64,000 nucleotides of DNA from Mikania micrantha (GCA_009363875.1 CM018694.1:310001-374000), one strand, 5' to 3'; shown: positions 21,278 through 34,369, counted from the stretch's first letter. The notes: generated by a model from the sequence alone, not told the origin. A program made the numbers and translations.

Positions 21278-24175
21278 TGTCACACCCCGACCGATGGCGG
21301 AATACGTCGGGGCGCGATTGTGATTGTTCATAACTCATGGTGCTATTTTAAAGTTTCTATATTTTAACATTCATATTACAATTTCATTCAACAATCTTAG
21401 AATCAAAATACATTACAAAAATTCAGCATACAAAATAAATACAAAGCAATGTTTGATTTATGAATTAAATAAGTCCAAAATCCTATGTTTGTCTTCATGT
21501 CTTCACTAATCCTGTTACACATGTAAAATAAGATTTGATATATGTATATATAAGAAATAAGATGCAATAATAGTCTAATAAGAATTGATTTAAATATGTA
21601 TATGTTCCACAATGTTTGATAATATGATTTTGGCAATTTCACCTTTGCTAATATAATGACAAAAGTCATTAAAGAAAGGTTACTAGTAATACTCATAGTT
21701 TTTGGCAATTTCACCTTCATATTAAACATGAACAGAAGTCATGTAAATTAAAGGCTACTAGTACTAATGTATTGTATATAATAATCCAATAATAATAACA
21801 CATAGATATACAAACAAATAGGTAACACATAACATTCAAATCTAATTCTAACTTAAACTATAGGATTGCATCATAGTATTTGTTTATGACTCTAGAATAA
21901 CATTGTTTGATATAACATGTGCAACATCCCAAAGAATACAAAAATGTAAAAAGGGAGTGTAAGAAAAACTCACATGTTCTTGAATTAGAATTCCCAATAA
22001 TGCTTGATTTTGTATATGTATTAATGAATCAAGAATCAACCTAAGTATAGAGAAATTTTTAACTTAGATCTTTCTTTCTTAATCTATCTGTGAACCATTG
22101 TCTTTGTAAATAAAAGAATAAAATATATAAAAAAATGTATGTTTTTTTAAGACTTTTGTAATAAATAAATGAATTCATAATATTAAAGTGAAAATAAATA
22201 TGAGAATGATAATTAAATGTTTATAAATGATTTTATAAAAATCAACATTTAGAATATGTATAATCATCTATAAATGTTTAAAAGAAAGTTCAAAAGAAAT
22301 AAAATAAATTTATCAATATTTATGAATGTTTAACAAATTATAAAAATCTTGAAAGCTTTTTTTTTAGATGTTTAAAGAGTATATGAAATTTAATAAAAAT
22401 GATTTATAATACTATAAAATAAATCTTAGAAATAAAAATAATTTTCTGACTTTTTATATTAATTTTATAGTTAATACTTGTATTTCTAAAATCTATTTAA
22501 ACAATAAAATAGCAAATTCATAAAATAATATTCCAATAATTATTTAAAAATTTCCAGAATATTAATATTGTTGAAAAATAATTTCTGGAATTTTTCCAAA
22601 ATTTTTAGAAGGATTTTAATCTTTTTTATATAATTAAAACCATTTAAATAATATAAAAATTGCAAAATAATATAATTTAATCTTGAAAAATTCCCAAATT
22701 TTTACAAAATGTTAGATACATTATTTCAGAATTTTATGAATTTTTCTAGAATTTTTAGAGTTTATTTGAAGGGTAAAGTAAAAAAATAAATATAAAGGAG
22801 AAAATGTAAAAACTGGTTAAAATCCGGATTCGAACACCCGACCAAGAACACACCACCATGCGTTTTACCATCAGGCTAGCTGGTTTCTTTGTAACCCAGA
22901 GTGTTCTGATTACCATATATATAAGATCCATCTGTATAGATATCACCATCTACATCCAGAAAGCCGTATGCTTTAAGGAACTCGAGTTTTTGGTGCGATT
23001 GCCCGAGAATTGAGACAGTTCAATTTTACTAAAATAGTTTCATTAGCTCCCGAGGTATTATAAAATAAGACCACGATAGTTATACACAAACCCATTTGAA
23101 TGCATAATCCATATGAACCCTAGTTTAATTTCAATCCAAATTTGAACGATCGGGTATAAGTTCGATCTTAGATTCATGGGGCTTTTGTTCCCCATATAAA
23201 AGCGATCAAGAAGTACTTAAAACTTACTTGGATTGATGAAGGTTTGATAAAGTTCGAGTAGGGCTCAGTCACGCACGTTCTTGAGATGATTTCATGAATT
23301 CCGTTTGATTCCAGAGAGAGTTTTGAGTGTGGTTCGATTCGAAATGATGAAACGAATAAAATCCTTATGATTATGAGGGGCATTGAGTTAGAAACGTTCG
23401 GTTTCAATTGTAGAGTAAATGTTACGGTTTCTAAAATTCAAAATAGAATTAAAGGTTGTTGTTATTGCGTTTTTATGATCTAGAAACGTTAGGAATCGTA
23501 TTTGGGTCATGGGGCAACGAAGACCCGGTCGTTTAGGGTCCGATTTGGGTCGATTTCCGGGTGAAATGGGGCAGACCGGAATTTTTGGCCGGATTCCGGC
23601 TACGAGGTCCGGAAATACGTGGAGAAGGGCTAGATGAGAGGAATTATTTCAACTTTCATTTTCTTTTTTTAATTTTAACGCTTCTAATTATTTTTTTTAT
23701 ATTTTATGTTATTAATCTTGATTTACCATTTTAATTCTAAAATAATGTATAATATTTATTAAAATTTGTTTCTAATGGGCTTTAACAAAGTTTTAAAAGT
23801 TTTTATAAAACTTTTATAAACTTTATAATGTTTTTTTTATTTGTTTATATTAACCAACTTATTATATTTTATAACAATGATTAAAATTGTCATACATGTT
23901 TTTAAAAAGATAATTATGGTTTATTTATAAAAGGCTTATGATATTTTGAATCACTAACTTATTTCTTATTCACAAGCATCCATATAATTAAACTCTTATA
24001 TTAATAATTGATGTGCATATATTTATATACATATCCATAAATTCTAATTATTTATGTATTATGATCTATATATGCTACATACATTTATGTCTAAAAAAAC
24101 TTATTAAATAAGCATCGAACTTTTGTTTATTATAATTTCGACATAATATAGTTTTGAGAAACCTTAAATGTCACA
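21278..24175 (-). mobile_element. Solo LTR inserted in the B 5' LTR
   Basis: 2898 bp, starting TGTCACACCCCGACC and ending AAATGTCACA, flanked by TAGCT at 21273-21277 and 24176-24180. No PBS, polypurine tract or coding region is present, so unequal recombination between two LTRs removed the interior. Sense is minus, with a GC-rich terminal hairpin next to the LTR end. A stretch at 22000-22750 is very AT-rich and feature-poor. A tRNA-like segment lies at 22826-22885. Confidence 0.92.
22826..22885 (-). promoter_or_regulatory. tRNA-like pol III A and B boxes in the solo LTR
   Basis: Element-sense strand reads TAGCCTGATGG (A-box-like) then, about 30 nt on, GGTGTTCGAATCC (B-box-like). There is no foldable anticodon arm or acceptor stem, so it is not a tRNA gene. 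Confidence 0.45.
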
Positions 24176-26362
24176 TAGCTAAACTAACTAAACTCTAGTC
24201 TTCAGAATTTCAGTTATTTTAGCTAAGTCCAAGACCCTAAGTGATGATGTCCAAAAGATGTAGAGCTATCCTACTCTACCTACTTCTCCTCGTTCCCTGA
24301 AACATGTAGAAAATCAAGTGTCAACTACGAAGTAGTTGGTGAGTAATCATAAGTTTTTATGTTTCGAAAATGTTTATAACATGTTGATGAAAGTTTATAA
24401 TTTTCCGAGAAAATCCACATGTGCACCTACGAGTTAATCTAACACACAAACACAAACACAACAATCACATAATTCAAATAATCACAAATAATCAATCACA
24501 TGTATTCAACCAATCTCAGTCAATCACCATTCAATCAATAATCACCATAATTATCTCAATATAAGTTACCGTGAAGGACCTCAGTCAACTCAATCAATGG
24601 CGGAATTATCGCGGAGGACCTCAGTCAACTCAACCAACGATATTCCTATATAGTATAAGTGACAATACATGCACTACGGAGGACCTCAGTCAACTCAACC
24701 AACAGTGGAATCACTGAGGAGGACCGAAGTCAACTCAACAACAGTAACTCAATCATTGCGGAGGACCGAAGTCAACTCAACAACGACTCATGGAGTTATC
24801 ATAATCCATGTCAATCCATAATCAATGATAATCCAATAATGTGAATATCATAATCATAAACCAGGTGTCACCCATGTATTATCAAAATAATATTTAAATT
24901 CTTGTATACATGTTCCACCTCCGAGTTTAAAAACAAAATAGTTTAAAAAGGAGGTTATGAGAAGTCACCTGAATTCCTTAGAATCAGTGTTCTTGTAGTA
25001 TGCGCGCTCACGTATGTGAAATCAAAAGCAACACAATCAACCTATAATTATCGTGTGTTCGTGTTCCTAAGTACATGCGTTTTCTCAATTGAGTGCCCAT
25101 GATTGTTTATTTTAAATCATTAAATGTCTTGTTAACTTAGTTTGTTTGTCCTAAGTTAAGTTGTGACACTCAAGGCTTTATAAATGATCATCATAACAAG
25201 GTAATCTAAACTTGTTAGTTTTATTTATCTAATATATGATAGCTTTTAAGAAAACATCAAAGGTATACAAGTTGTGAAGAAAATATCCCTACACACCTAT
25301 GTATACTTTCATACATATACATGCAATCATGTTTATCCAATTTGACTACGACCATTCAAGTTATTAGAATTTTAGTTTCAATTAAAGAAAAATTAGACTT
25401 AAGCTTTTCATATAAAATATTCAACTTATGTAGTCCATAAATAAAAAAACTCATGTGTATTATAAAAAAGGTGGTAGCTTTTTAAACATTCATGCATGCA
25501 TTCATGTTTTTCTTGGTTTAACCTTGATCCTAGTTCGAGAAGTTATGTTCGACCGCACATAGGGTTCTCAAGGGTCCTAGGTTCGCTGCCATAATAAGGG
25601 TTTGCAGCCCAGAGTCCAGGTTCAGTGACCATGGGTTCGGCTACCCCATGGTTTTGGCTACACCTTAGGTTCGTTGTCCAAGGGGTGCGAAGCTATGGAA
25701 GGTTCACTGGAAATGGGAGATCCGGCCATGTCCCAGGTTCGCCCATTTAGGGTTCGGCTGCTTCACCGGGGTTCGGCCAAGCTTCACATAGGTTCGACTC
25801 TTGGTTCGTGGCACATGTACGCTAATGTAGGAGAAGGTTCGGCTGGTTCAGGTTCGCGGCTAGATGGTTCATGGAGACTTGCTGAACAGGTTCGTGTAGG
25901 GGAAGGTTCGGCTGGTCGTGGGTTCGCCGGCCTGCACTCTTCACTCAACAACCTGTTCATCATCATCATCCCCATCTAGTTCTAATCCCTTACAGGTTCA
26001 TCCATGGTTTCTCAAGCTTATGCAAGTTCGTTTAGGGGTTTTTCCAAGTATAGAAATCGTTTAAACTATAAAGATGCAAACCGGTTTGTTGTTAGTGTGA
26101 GAAACAGAAACATAACTCGAGATCTACCTCTAAATGTCGATCAAATGTTGAATTTCTTCGTGGTTTCTTGTTCCCCTCGATCACACGAACGATTTGGCAC
26201 CAAGATCTTGTAAATTTGTTGAGAAACGAAGGAGATTTTCTAGGGAAAAGGTAGAGACAGAAAGGGGTGGCGGATTTGTGTGTTAGAGAGGGAGTGAAGT
26301 GTGACAATCCTACTTTTCGAATTAACCTTGTTAACTGAAAATAACAAAGTCACAAATAGGAA

Positions 26363-26470
26363 GGCCCAATGAGGCCAAGGGAGGCCCAATGAGGCCAAGG
26401 TAGGCCCAATGAGGCCAACGTAGGCCCAATGAGGCCCAAGGTAGGCCAATTGCATTTATGAGGCCCAATT
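26363..26470 (+). repeat. GGCCCAATGA tandem array in H LTR
   Basis: Units of about 19-20 bp, AGGCCCAATGAGGCCAAGG, four to five copies. Repeated at 34915-35020 with two substitutions. Confidence 0.85.
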
Positions 26471-27844
26471 GGGTTAACTTAGCCCAATAACGTTTCAATT
26501 GACCAAACTAGTGACAATTCGGGATTTTGGTTCGACTTTGTTAACCGAAATGTTATGTAATCATACAAAAACGAATTTTAAGGATTATTATGGTGCAAAA
26601 CAAGTTTACAAACACTTAAACTACAAGGATTGATATTGTAATTTCCTAATATGCACAATTTTGACCTTGAAAGTCAAAATTCGAACTATATGATCAATTG
26701 AAACCGAAATTTTCATTAACACAAGTTTTAATTGGATTAAATGGCCCTTAAACATCATATTTATGATTCCTATCATTAATTCACCGGTTAATTGTGACCA
26801 TAAAGACAAATTAAACCCAATTGTATTTTTAAAAGCTTAAAACCGTCATTTGCAATCATGGAGCATTACAATTCGACTTTAAACTTCCAAATTGAGCCTA
26901 CCTAAACTCTAATCGGCACCCTTAGAAGCTTAAGCACACATCAATTTGATCTCAGAAGTTTCGGACCAAAGATTTGGTTCGAGAAGCAACCGAAACTCAA
27001 GTCAATAGTCGAATTTCAACAATACAACACCAAACCAGGTAAATATTTATCTCAACACAACCTAAACATACCGATTAAGCGTATCCCTAACCTAATTTCA
27101 TGTAATAACATCGATATGTTAAAGATCTAATTCTAGGGTTCATCTTAGAAAACGTTTTGGGGGTTTTGATCAAAATGGATCTAGAAATCAAATTAGTTTA
27201 TACAGAAAGTTTCGGAATTAATCATGTAATGAGAACCTCATGTTAATTTTGTAAAACAACAATGAATTTTACGATTTCAAGATCTAGGGTTCTTGACATA
27301 AACCGGTTTAGGGGTCTTTATGAAAACGAGTTTAGTAATCAAATTAAACTATACCATCAGTTTCGAAATCTTTCATATAACATAAACCCTAGGATAATTG
27401 TGTCAAACAACTACGGATTTTACAAGTTTGATTTCTAGGGTTTTCGGTTAAAACCATTTGGTGGCTTTTGAGTTAAGCGATCATAGAATCAAATTACTTT
27501 GTACAGAGAGGGTCGAAATCCTATGAGGAATGAAAACCCTATGATTTTGTTGAGTAACATTAACGAATTTGAAGAATTGAATCAAAGTTCATGGTTTAGG
27601 GTTCAAATTCGAATTAGGGGTTGCAAAACCCTAATAATTCGATGAAATAAAGCAATTAAAAACACAAGAGAACTCGTTTGAATCTCTGGAACGATAACCC
27701 TATGGTTTTGGGATCGATCGAGTTCGAATCGTGGGTCGATTGGATTCCCATGGTTTCGGTTAAAGTTAAACAAGGAGAATCCAACTTGTTTATGCTTAAA
27801 AACAATTATAATTCAATTTTAACACAAAATCATTACCAGACCAT

Positions 27845-27901
27845 CTGGTTGGGTGCGGGTTCTTGGAGTTGGGTGTCACGGGTTCGAACCTAGGCTCCAC
27901 C
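27845..27901 (+). promoter_or_regulatory. tRNA-like segment with B box (H LTR)
   Basis: GGTTCGAACCT preceded by GTGTCACG; close to the pol III B-box consensus and on the LTR sense strand. Same segment near 36397-36453 in the 3' LTR. Confidence 0.4.
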
Positions 27902-28490
27902 GGTTTTTGAAATTAAAACCAATTTTTAGTATTTTGGTCATAACTTGTCCGTTTTATGTCCGTTTTAATCCGTTCAAAATTCGTTGGAACCATAATGGAA
28001 TCACGAACAAAATAAAATGATAAAATTTATATTTTGACCAAAAGACTAAGCGCGTATAATTACGTATCCTAAAATGAAATCGTATACATTTATACGATTT
28101 AAACAAACGAATTTGAAACCGTTAGTACTTTTGTATGAACGTTTCAAACGACTTAATATACGTGTGTTGACACGTATGTGACCACAAACATGAGTTAACA
28201 TTACGAATAACGCGACGTTATTGTAATGACACAGATTCTCCGTAGAAGGTTGTCTACGTGAACTCACGAACAGGTGATCATTCTATTTGCATTCTAAGGT
28301 GCGTACACGGCCCCTTTCTTATTTTAAACTGTTTTGGGGGAGAAAACATGTGCAACAAATGCTTTTAGATACATATCACTTGCATGAGTTAGATGTTTAC
28401 ATTAAGTGCAAACATAGCATTACAAAGCCTTCATTTCGAACCGTTTAGTTTGCCGTAGCGCAAAGCATGGTAGTTGGAAATAGATCTATT

Positions 28491-28609
28491 AGGTTTGACA
28501 AACCTCACTTGGTAGATGGGATCTACGCAGGTGTTTGACTGACCAAACACACACATTACTATTGTTCGTGCTTGACAATAGTGGCAAGGCAAAAACATGC
28601 TATAGCATG
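28491..28609 (+). other. Hairpin cluster in H LTR
   Basis: AGGTTTGACAAACCT (28491-28505), ACTATTGT/ACAATAGT (28558-28565 with 28575-28582) and CATGCTATAGCATG (28596-28609). The first is shared with element C (50039-50053) and, one base different, with G (618-631). Confidence 0.7.
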
Positions 28610-29092
28610 GCAATCGTCAGCTTCGGTGTCGACCACTTATGTAAATAGTACAAATGACTAGCTATCATGACTATGCATGTGTGATTATGTTATCTGCAAA
28701 CTTTATATTCAAACTGTGGTTTCAACATTTGTGAATGCTTAAACCTGTGTTATGCACCAACCTTTGTGTTGACTTGATTTACATGTTTTCTCAGGACACT
28801 AAGGCACAAGCAAGGACAAGCAGGGACTAGGACGTTGAGGCTCATGCATACAGTTTACTTTAGTTGTTGATTTAAAACATTGAACATTGTATTTATGGTT
28901 ATGCAATAGTTACTTTCTATTATTAGTTTTCAAACGCTTCCGCAAATGTTAAACTTTGATTTTACTAATTAAGACCAAATTATGTTTGAAAATCATATAG
29001 AGGTCTTCGTTATGTCTAATGATCTGAGATCCTGGTTTGTCACGTCCCAAACGGTATGATTCCGTTAGTTGAAAATTGGGGGTGTGACAGAT

Positions 29093-29104
29093 TGGTATCA
29101 GAGA
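29093..29104 (+). other. Primer binding site of H
   Basis: TGGTATCAGAGA, one mismatch from the tRNA-Met consensus, 3 bp after the LTR. Confidence 0.88.
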
Positions 29105-30985
29105 CATTGGTTATAGCGAATTAGGTTTGCATTCGTAGATCTAGACTATAACTGTTAGATATTAGACACACTTGCTTACACGATAGTTTGCATAGCTTGT
29201 ACATATGATATTATGTAGCAGACATGACATCACCATCCACATTTACTAGTGATATAGAACATTAAGTTGCATCATCACCAGCATCCAAGAAGAGACAACT
29301 TAAGCCAATGGATGACACGATTCACTACGATGAGGAGATACACATATGACCGAGGGAGAACGACCAGTATTGGCATTGATTCACTGATCTCATTCACAGT
29401 TGGGTGCACGAGGAGCGAGTACATCCACCACATACTCATGGCACTATTACTAGTAGTTGGACATTACCTAAGATATCCACGGGGTAAGCATTTGCAGCTT
29501 TTGTTGCACGTGTGAATCGGGAGATTCACAACATGCGAGAGGCAGCTGAATAGATCACTAGATTACTAAAGGGATGAAATAGGTTCCATGATTCACAAAA
29601 ACAAGTCAAGGGATGAAATAGGCTCTTTGACTCACTAACACAAGTCAGGAGATGAAATAGGCTCTGTGACTCACTAAATCAAGTCAAGGGATGAAATAGG
29701 CTCTGTGACTGACTAAATCAAGTCAAGGGATGAAATAGGCTCTGTGACTCACTAAAACAAGTCAAGGGATGAATTAGGCCCTACGACTCACTCAAACAAG
29801 TCAATGAATGAAATAGATCACTAAGGCTCACTCGAACAAGTCAGGGGATGAAATAGGCCCTATGGCTCACTCAAAGAGTCAACCGATGAAATAAAATCAA
29901 TGACTCAAACAAAACCATTCCTTAGCTTGGGACTATATCTACTAGTTCCATTGAAATTTTTGTTTTGACAAATGATTTGTCACTCTTTACAACACTGATG
30001 ATAGTTGATAAGGTTGTGCTTCAGCCTTGATAGGAAAACATCAATTTTCTTTCTAACTCCTCGACAACATTCTTGTAGCTCTTTGTACTTCCACATGTAC
30101 TGTTTACTAGGACCACTTTATGAACTCATCAATTGTAAGATGAGAATTCAAAACTCAACTCTTTTTCACACTTGAAGTGCCACCAAACGGACACTGTCAC
30201 TCGAGTTAAGAAGAACTAGAGTGATTGTGCAGGAAAGATTCCCGTTACAAGTGCCTACGTAAAGGCAAGTTGCATAATATGAAAACCTTGGTGACCTCTA
30301 TTAGGAGTTAACCATCAACTTGGGAACTTATGGGAGATACATTGACTGCAAGGTGGTCAACTCCAAACAACCACATTAACACTCACACAATGAGTGTCTC
30401 GACATCAGATTTCATAAGAAAAACACACTCAAGCCGAATAACTGTCCTTGAAGGATCTACACTAGACCCTATATTAGCATTCGACTCAAGTAACTATCCC
30501 TAAGTAATTCTTTGGATAGACTATCCAATCATACATCATGTGACTATTGTCTGAGTCTTGATGTCCTGAATAAACTCTGAATCCCACAAAACCAAATAGC
30601 TCAAGGTAGGAGGAACTAGAATCCTTATGTAAGGTAAATTGACGATCATGGTGCGCAACGTAATCGTGAACTTACAGGTACGCATAAATTCTGGCAATTT
30701 CTATTGTGAGCCTATTTTTCGAAACGCATACATAAAATATCCGCATATCTTTCATTCTAGTAGTTGAAATGAATTCCGTTAACATATCGAGATTCCAACA
30801 TAACATTCATTAAATTTCCAGCCGTAGTTCTGGTTACTCTGTGTTTGAGAAACACTCATAGTGAGATTTTGCACTTCACCTGGATAACTTCAAATGTATG
30901 TCAAAACATCTACTTGCGAACATCTGTAAAGATTCCCTATCAAACGAAGAACGAAATCTGATTTCATGTGTCTACTGAGCAGAGT
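29105..30985 (+). mobile_element. H leader and former gag region, no recognisable gag
   Basis: About 1.9 kb with no capsid homology in any frame that I can read. Contains the 39-bp array (29567-29905) and about 1 kb of otherwise unremarkable sequence. Either gag decayed beyond recognition or it was replaced. Confidence 0.6.
29567..29905 (+). repeat. 39-bp tandem array, 8-9 copies
   Basis: Unit GGGATGAAATAGGCTCTGTG plus ACTCACTAAATCAAGTCAA. Middle copies are almost identical and outer copies diverge. The unit is 13 codons long but each phase meets a stop. Confidence 0.9.
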
Positions 30986-31024
30986 TCTCAATGACCACAA
31001 CAACAACAAGAAACACTCAAAGGA

Positions 31025-31970
31025 TGCTTTGGATGCAAGAAGCCAGGGCATTTCAATTGAACCACACTGGTAGTAACAACAAGAGGAACATAAACAATGG
31101 TCTGAGGGGACAAGCCTTCATGATCATAAGAAGCATAGAGAAAAGCTCGACCTCATTGCAAGTACATATGTGATAAACAAATGTTATGATCTGTGTTGTT
31201 GGATACTGGAACATAAATGAGCTTTAGATCTAATGAATTTGGTGAAATATTTGCCATAACCTCAACACCAGTAGAAGTTGAATATACTGTAGAACTAGCT
31301 GATGATAAGTTAGTTGCAGTAGAACATATTCTCAAATGATGTATTCTTGACTTGATGAGTCAGACATTGAAAATTGATCTTATGCCTATCACTTTAGGAA
31401 GTTTTGATGTAGTCATTGGCATGGACTGGTTGTCCAAAAACCAGGCTGAAATAGTGTGCCATGAAAAGATCGTTCGTATACCTCTTTCGCATGGAGATAC
31501 ATTGTATGTACAAGGCGAGAAGAGCAGTACGCCACTGCGTCTCATATCTTGTATGAAAGCACACAAATGTCTGCGTAAAGGTCATACAGCAGTTATAACA
31601 CTTATAACTGAAAAGCCGGTAGCTGAGAAGAAGATTGAAGATATACCAGTAGTTTGTGAATTTCCGAAAGTATTTCCAGAAGACTTGCCGGGACTACCGC
31701 CTATCAGACAAGTGGAATTCCGAATCGACCTTACACCAGATGCAGCACCGATAGCTAGGGCGCCTTATCAACTTGCACAGTCTGAGATGCAAGAGTTATC
31801 TACACAATTGCAAGAGTTGTTGGATAAGGGTTTCATACGACCTAGTTTTTCACCGTGGGGAGCTCCAGTTTTGTTTGTTAAGAAGAAGGACGGGACTTTC
31901 TGTATGTGTATCGATTACCGGGAACTTAACAAGGTTACTATCAAAAAACCGGTATCCGTTACCCAGAATT
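31025..31970 (+). pseudogene. pol: H nucleocapsid knuckle, protease and RT start, decayed
   Basis: A partial CCHC knuckle CFGCKKPGHFN at 31025-31057 ends at a TGA. The protease site reads LDTGT followed by TAA (31214), then EFGEIFAITSTPVEVEYTVEL and a TGA at 31337, in frame with the open stretch that starts at 31352 ([20 protein letters not shown]). That runs through the RT N-terminus to VTIKKPVS, where an extra A (ATCAAAAAACC) shifts the frame near 31950. Confidence 0.85.
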
Positions 31971-33775
31971 GACGATCTGTTCGATCAGTTGCAAGGTTCG
32001 AGTTACTACTCGAAGATTGATCTTAGATCGGGTTATCATCAACTAAGAGTCCAGGAAGAGGATATTCCAAAGACAGCATTCAGGACGCGCTATGGACATT
32101 ATGAGTTCTTGGTCATGCCATTTGGGTTGACAAACACTCCAGCAGTATTCATGGATCTCATGAATCGTGTTTGTAAACCTTATCTCGATAAGTTTGTCAT
32201 TGTTTTCATTGATGACATTCTCATCTATTCTCAGACCGAAGAAGAGCACGCTGAACATCTCCGATTGCTACTAGAATTACTGAAACAAGAACAATTGTAC
32301 GCTAAGTTCTCGAAATGTGATTTCTGGATGCGAGAAGTACAATTCTTGGGTCGTATAGTCAATGAAAAGGGTATACATGTTGATCCAACAAAGATTGAAG
32401 CGATTAAGAATTGGGAAGCACCAAAGACCCCTACCGAGGTACGACAATTCCTTGGTTTGGCGGGTTATTACCGACGATTCATTGAGGGTTTCTCAAAGAT
32501 CGCTCAACCACTTACAGCTCTTACGCGCAAGGGTACGAAGTATAACTGGACGGATAAACAGGAAACTGCATTCCAGTTATTGAAACAGAAACTCTGCAGT
32601 GCACCGATTCTGTCCTTACCGGAAGGAACGGAAGATTTTGTGGTGTATTGTGATGCATCAGCACAGGGTTTGGGATGTGTGTTGATGCAACGTGATAAAG
32701 TGATTGCTTATGCTTCCAGGCAACTACGACCACACGAAAAGAATTACACTACTCATGATTTGGAGTTAGGAGCAGTGGTTTTTGCTTTGAAGATTTGGAG
32801 GCATTACTTGTATGGAACTAAGTGTACCATTTACACTGATCATAAGAGTTTACAACATATCCTTGATCAGAAGGAGCTTAATATGAGGCAGCGACGATGG
32901 GTTGAGTTGTTGAACGACTACGAATGCGCGATTAAGTATCACCCGGGAAAAGCTAATGTGGTAGCTGATGCTTTAAGCAGGAAAGATACTTCAACAAGAC
33001 GGGTTCGCGCACTTATGATGACGATACATACTGATTTACCAGACAAGGTGCGCAGTGCTCAGATCGAGGCCTGGAAAAAGGAAAACTTGGTACAGGAATC
33101 CTTACGAAGAATGGAAGAACAATTGGATGTTAAACCTGATGAAATTCGTTATTTCATTAATCGACTGTGGATACCTTTGTATGGAGGGTTAAGGGAACTC
33201 GTGATGGATGAAGCGCACAAGCCCAGATATTCAGTCCATCCGGGATCAGACAAAATGTATCATGATTTGAAGGCACTGTATTGGTGGCCTCACATGAAGG
33301 CTGACATTACTAAGTTACCCCGTACACCGAGTGGTTGTGATACGATATGGGTAATTGTTGATCGATTAACGAAATCTGCACACTTCTTAGCAATCAAGGA
33401 AACCGATAAGATGGAGAAACTGACTCGCATTTATATCAAGGAAGTGGTAGCACGGCATGGCGTGCCAATCTCTATCATATCAGATCGGGATGCCCGATTT
33501 ACTTCCAACTTTTGGAAATCACTTCATAAGTCATTGGGGACTCGTTTGGATATGAGTACCGCCTATCATCCACAGACCGACGGTCAAAGTGAACGTACGA
33601 TTCAAACGCTCGAGGATATGTTACGAGCTTGTGTAATTGACTTTGGTGATAGCTGGGAAAATCACTTACCGTTAGTGGAATTCTCTTACAACAACAGTTA
33701 TCATACAAGTATTCAAGCAGCACCGTTTGAAGCTTTGTATGATCGCAAATGTCGTTCACCGGTTTTGTTGGGCTG
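31971..33775 (+). pseudogene. pol: H reverse transcriptase, RNase H and integrase with deletion
   Basis: [44 protein letters not shown]. RNase [39 protein letters not shown]. Integrase: [18 protein letters not shown] keeps the His half of the zinc finger, but WPHMKAD joins directly to [10 protein letters not shown]. About 44 residues present in B and D are missing in frame, including the Cys pair and the first catalytic Asp. The later D and E motifs ([35 protein letters not shown]) remain. A 1-base insertion near 33765 (GGTTTTGTTGGGC) ends the frame. Confidence 0.92.
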
Positions 33776-34368
33776 AAATTGGTGACAGTCAGATTACAGG
33801 ATCTGAACTAGTACACGAAACGACTGAGAAGATAGTTCAAATCCGGAACCGTATGGCAGCGGCCCGGGATCGACAGAAGAGTTATGCTGACAAACGTCGT
33901 AAACCATTGGAATTTCAGGTAGGAGACCGAGTTCTTCTAAAGGTATCACCTTGGAAAGGTGTGATACGATTCGGCAAGCGAGGGAAGCTTAGTCCACGTT
34001 ACGTAGGACCTTTTGAGATTCTGAAAAGGATTGGTCCGGTTGCGTATCAACTCAAATTGCCGGATGAACTCAGTGGAGTTCATGATGTCTTTCACGTATC
34101 GAATTTAAAGAAATGTCTTTCTAATGAGACATTGATTGTACCATTGGAAGAAATACAAGTGGATGAACAGTTACGATTCATTGAAGAACCAGCAGAGATC
34201 ATGGATCGAGAGGTCAAACAACTTAAGCAAAGCAAGATTCCGATAGTCAAAGTTCGGTGGAATTCAAGACGTGGTCCTGAATTCACATGGGAACGGGAAG
34301 ACCAAATGATGAAGAAGTATCCTCGTCTGTTCAAAACAGCAACTACAAACACTGAGAGCGCACGTTAA
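33776..34368 (+). pseudogene. pol: H integrase C-terminus and chromodomain-like tail
   Basis: Continues in a new frame: [58 protein letters not shown], then the tail [20 protein letters not shown], stop at 34366. Otherwise intact and very similar to D. Confidence 0.9.
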
Positions 34369-34369
34369 A

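Larger units (their letters stand above)
26300..29089 (+). repeat. H 5' LTR
   Basis: 2790 bp. Holds a GGCCCAATGA tandem tract (26363-26470), a tRNA-like B box (27881-27891), a cluster of short hairpins (28491-28609), and a terminal CCCAA...TTGGG hairpin. ORFs within match those of the 3' LTR exactly and look fortuitous. Confidence 0.95.

Noticed and set aside
22826..22885. A tRNA gene
   Set aside because: A and B boxes are present, but no acceptor stem or anticodon arm can be drawn.
27678..28613. ORFs inside the H LTRs, identical in both copies
   Set aside because: Identity follows from LTR duplication at insertion. No domain, and they overlap hairpin and tRNA-like segments.
29567..29905. 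CRISPR-like array
   Set aside because: Units are contiguous 39-bp tandem repeats with no unique spacers, in a plant retrotransposon.
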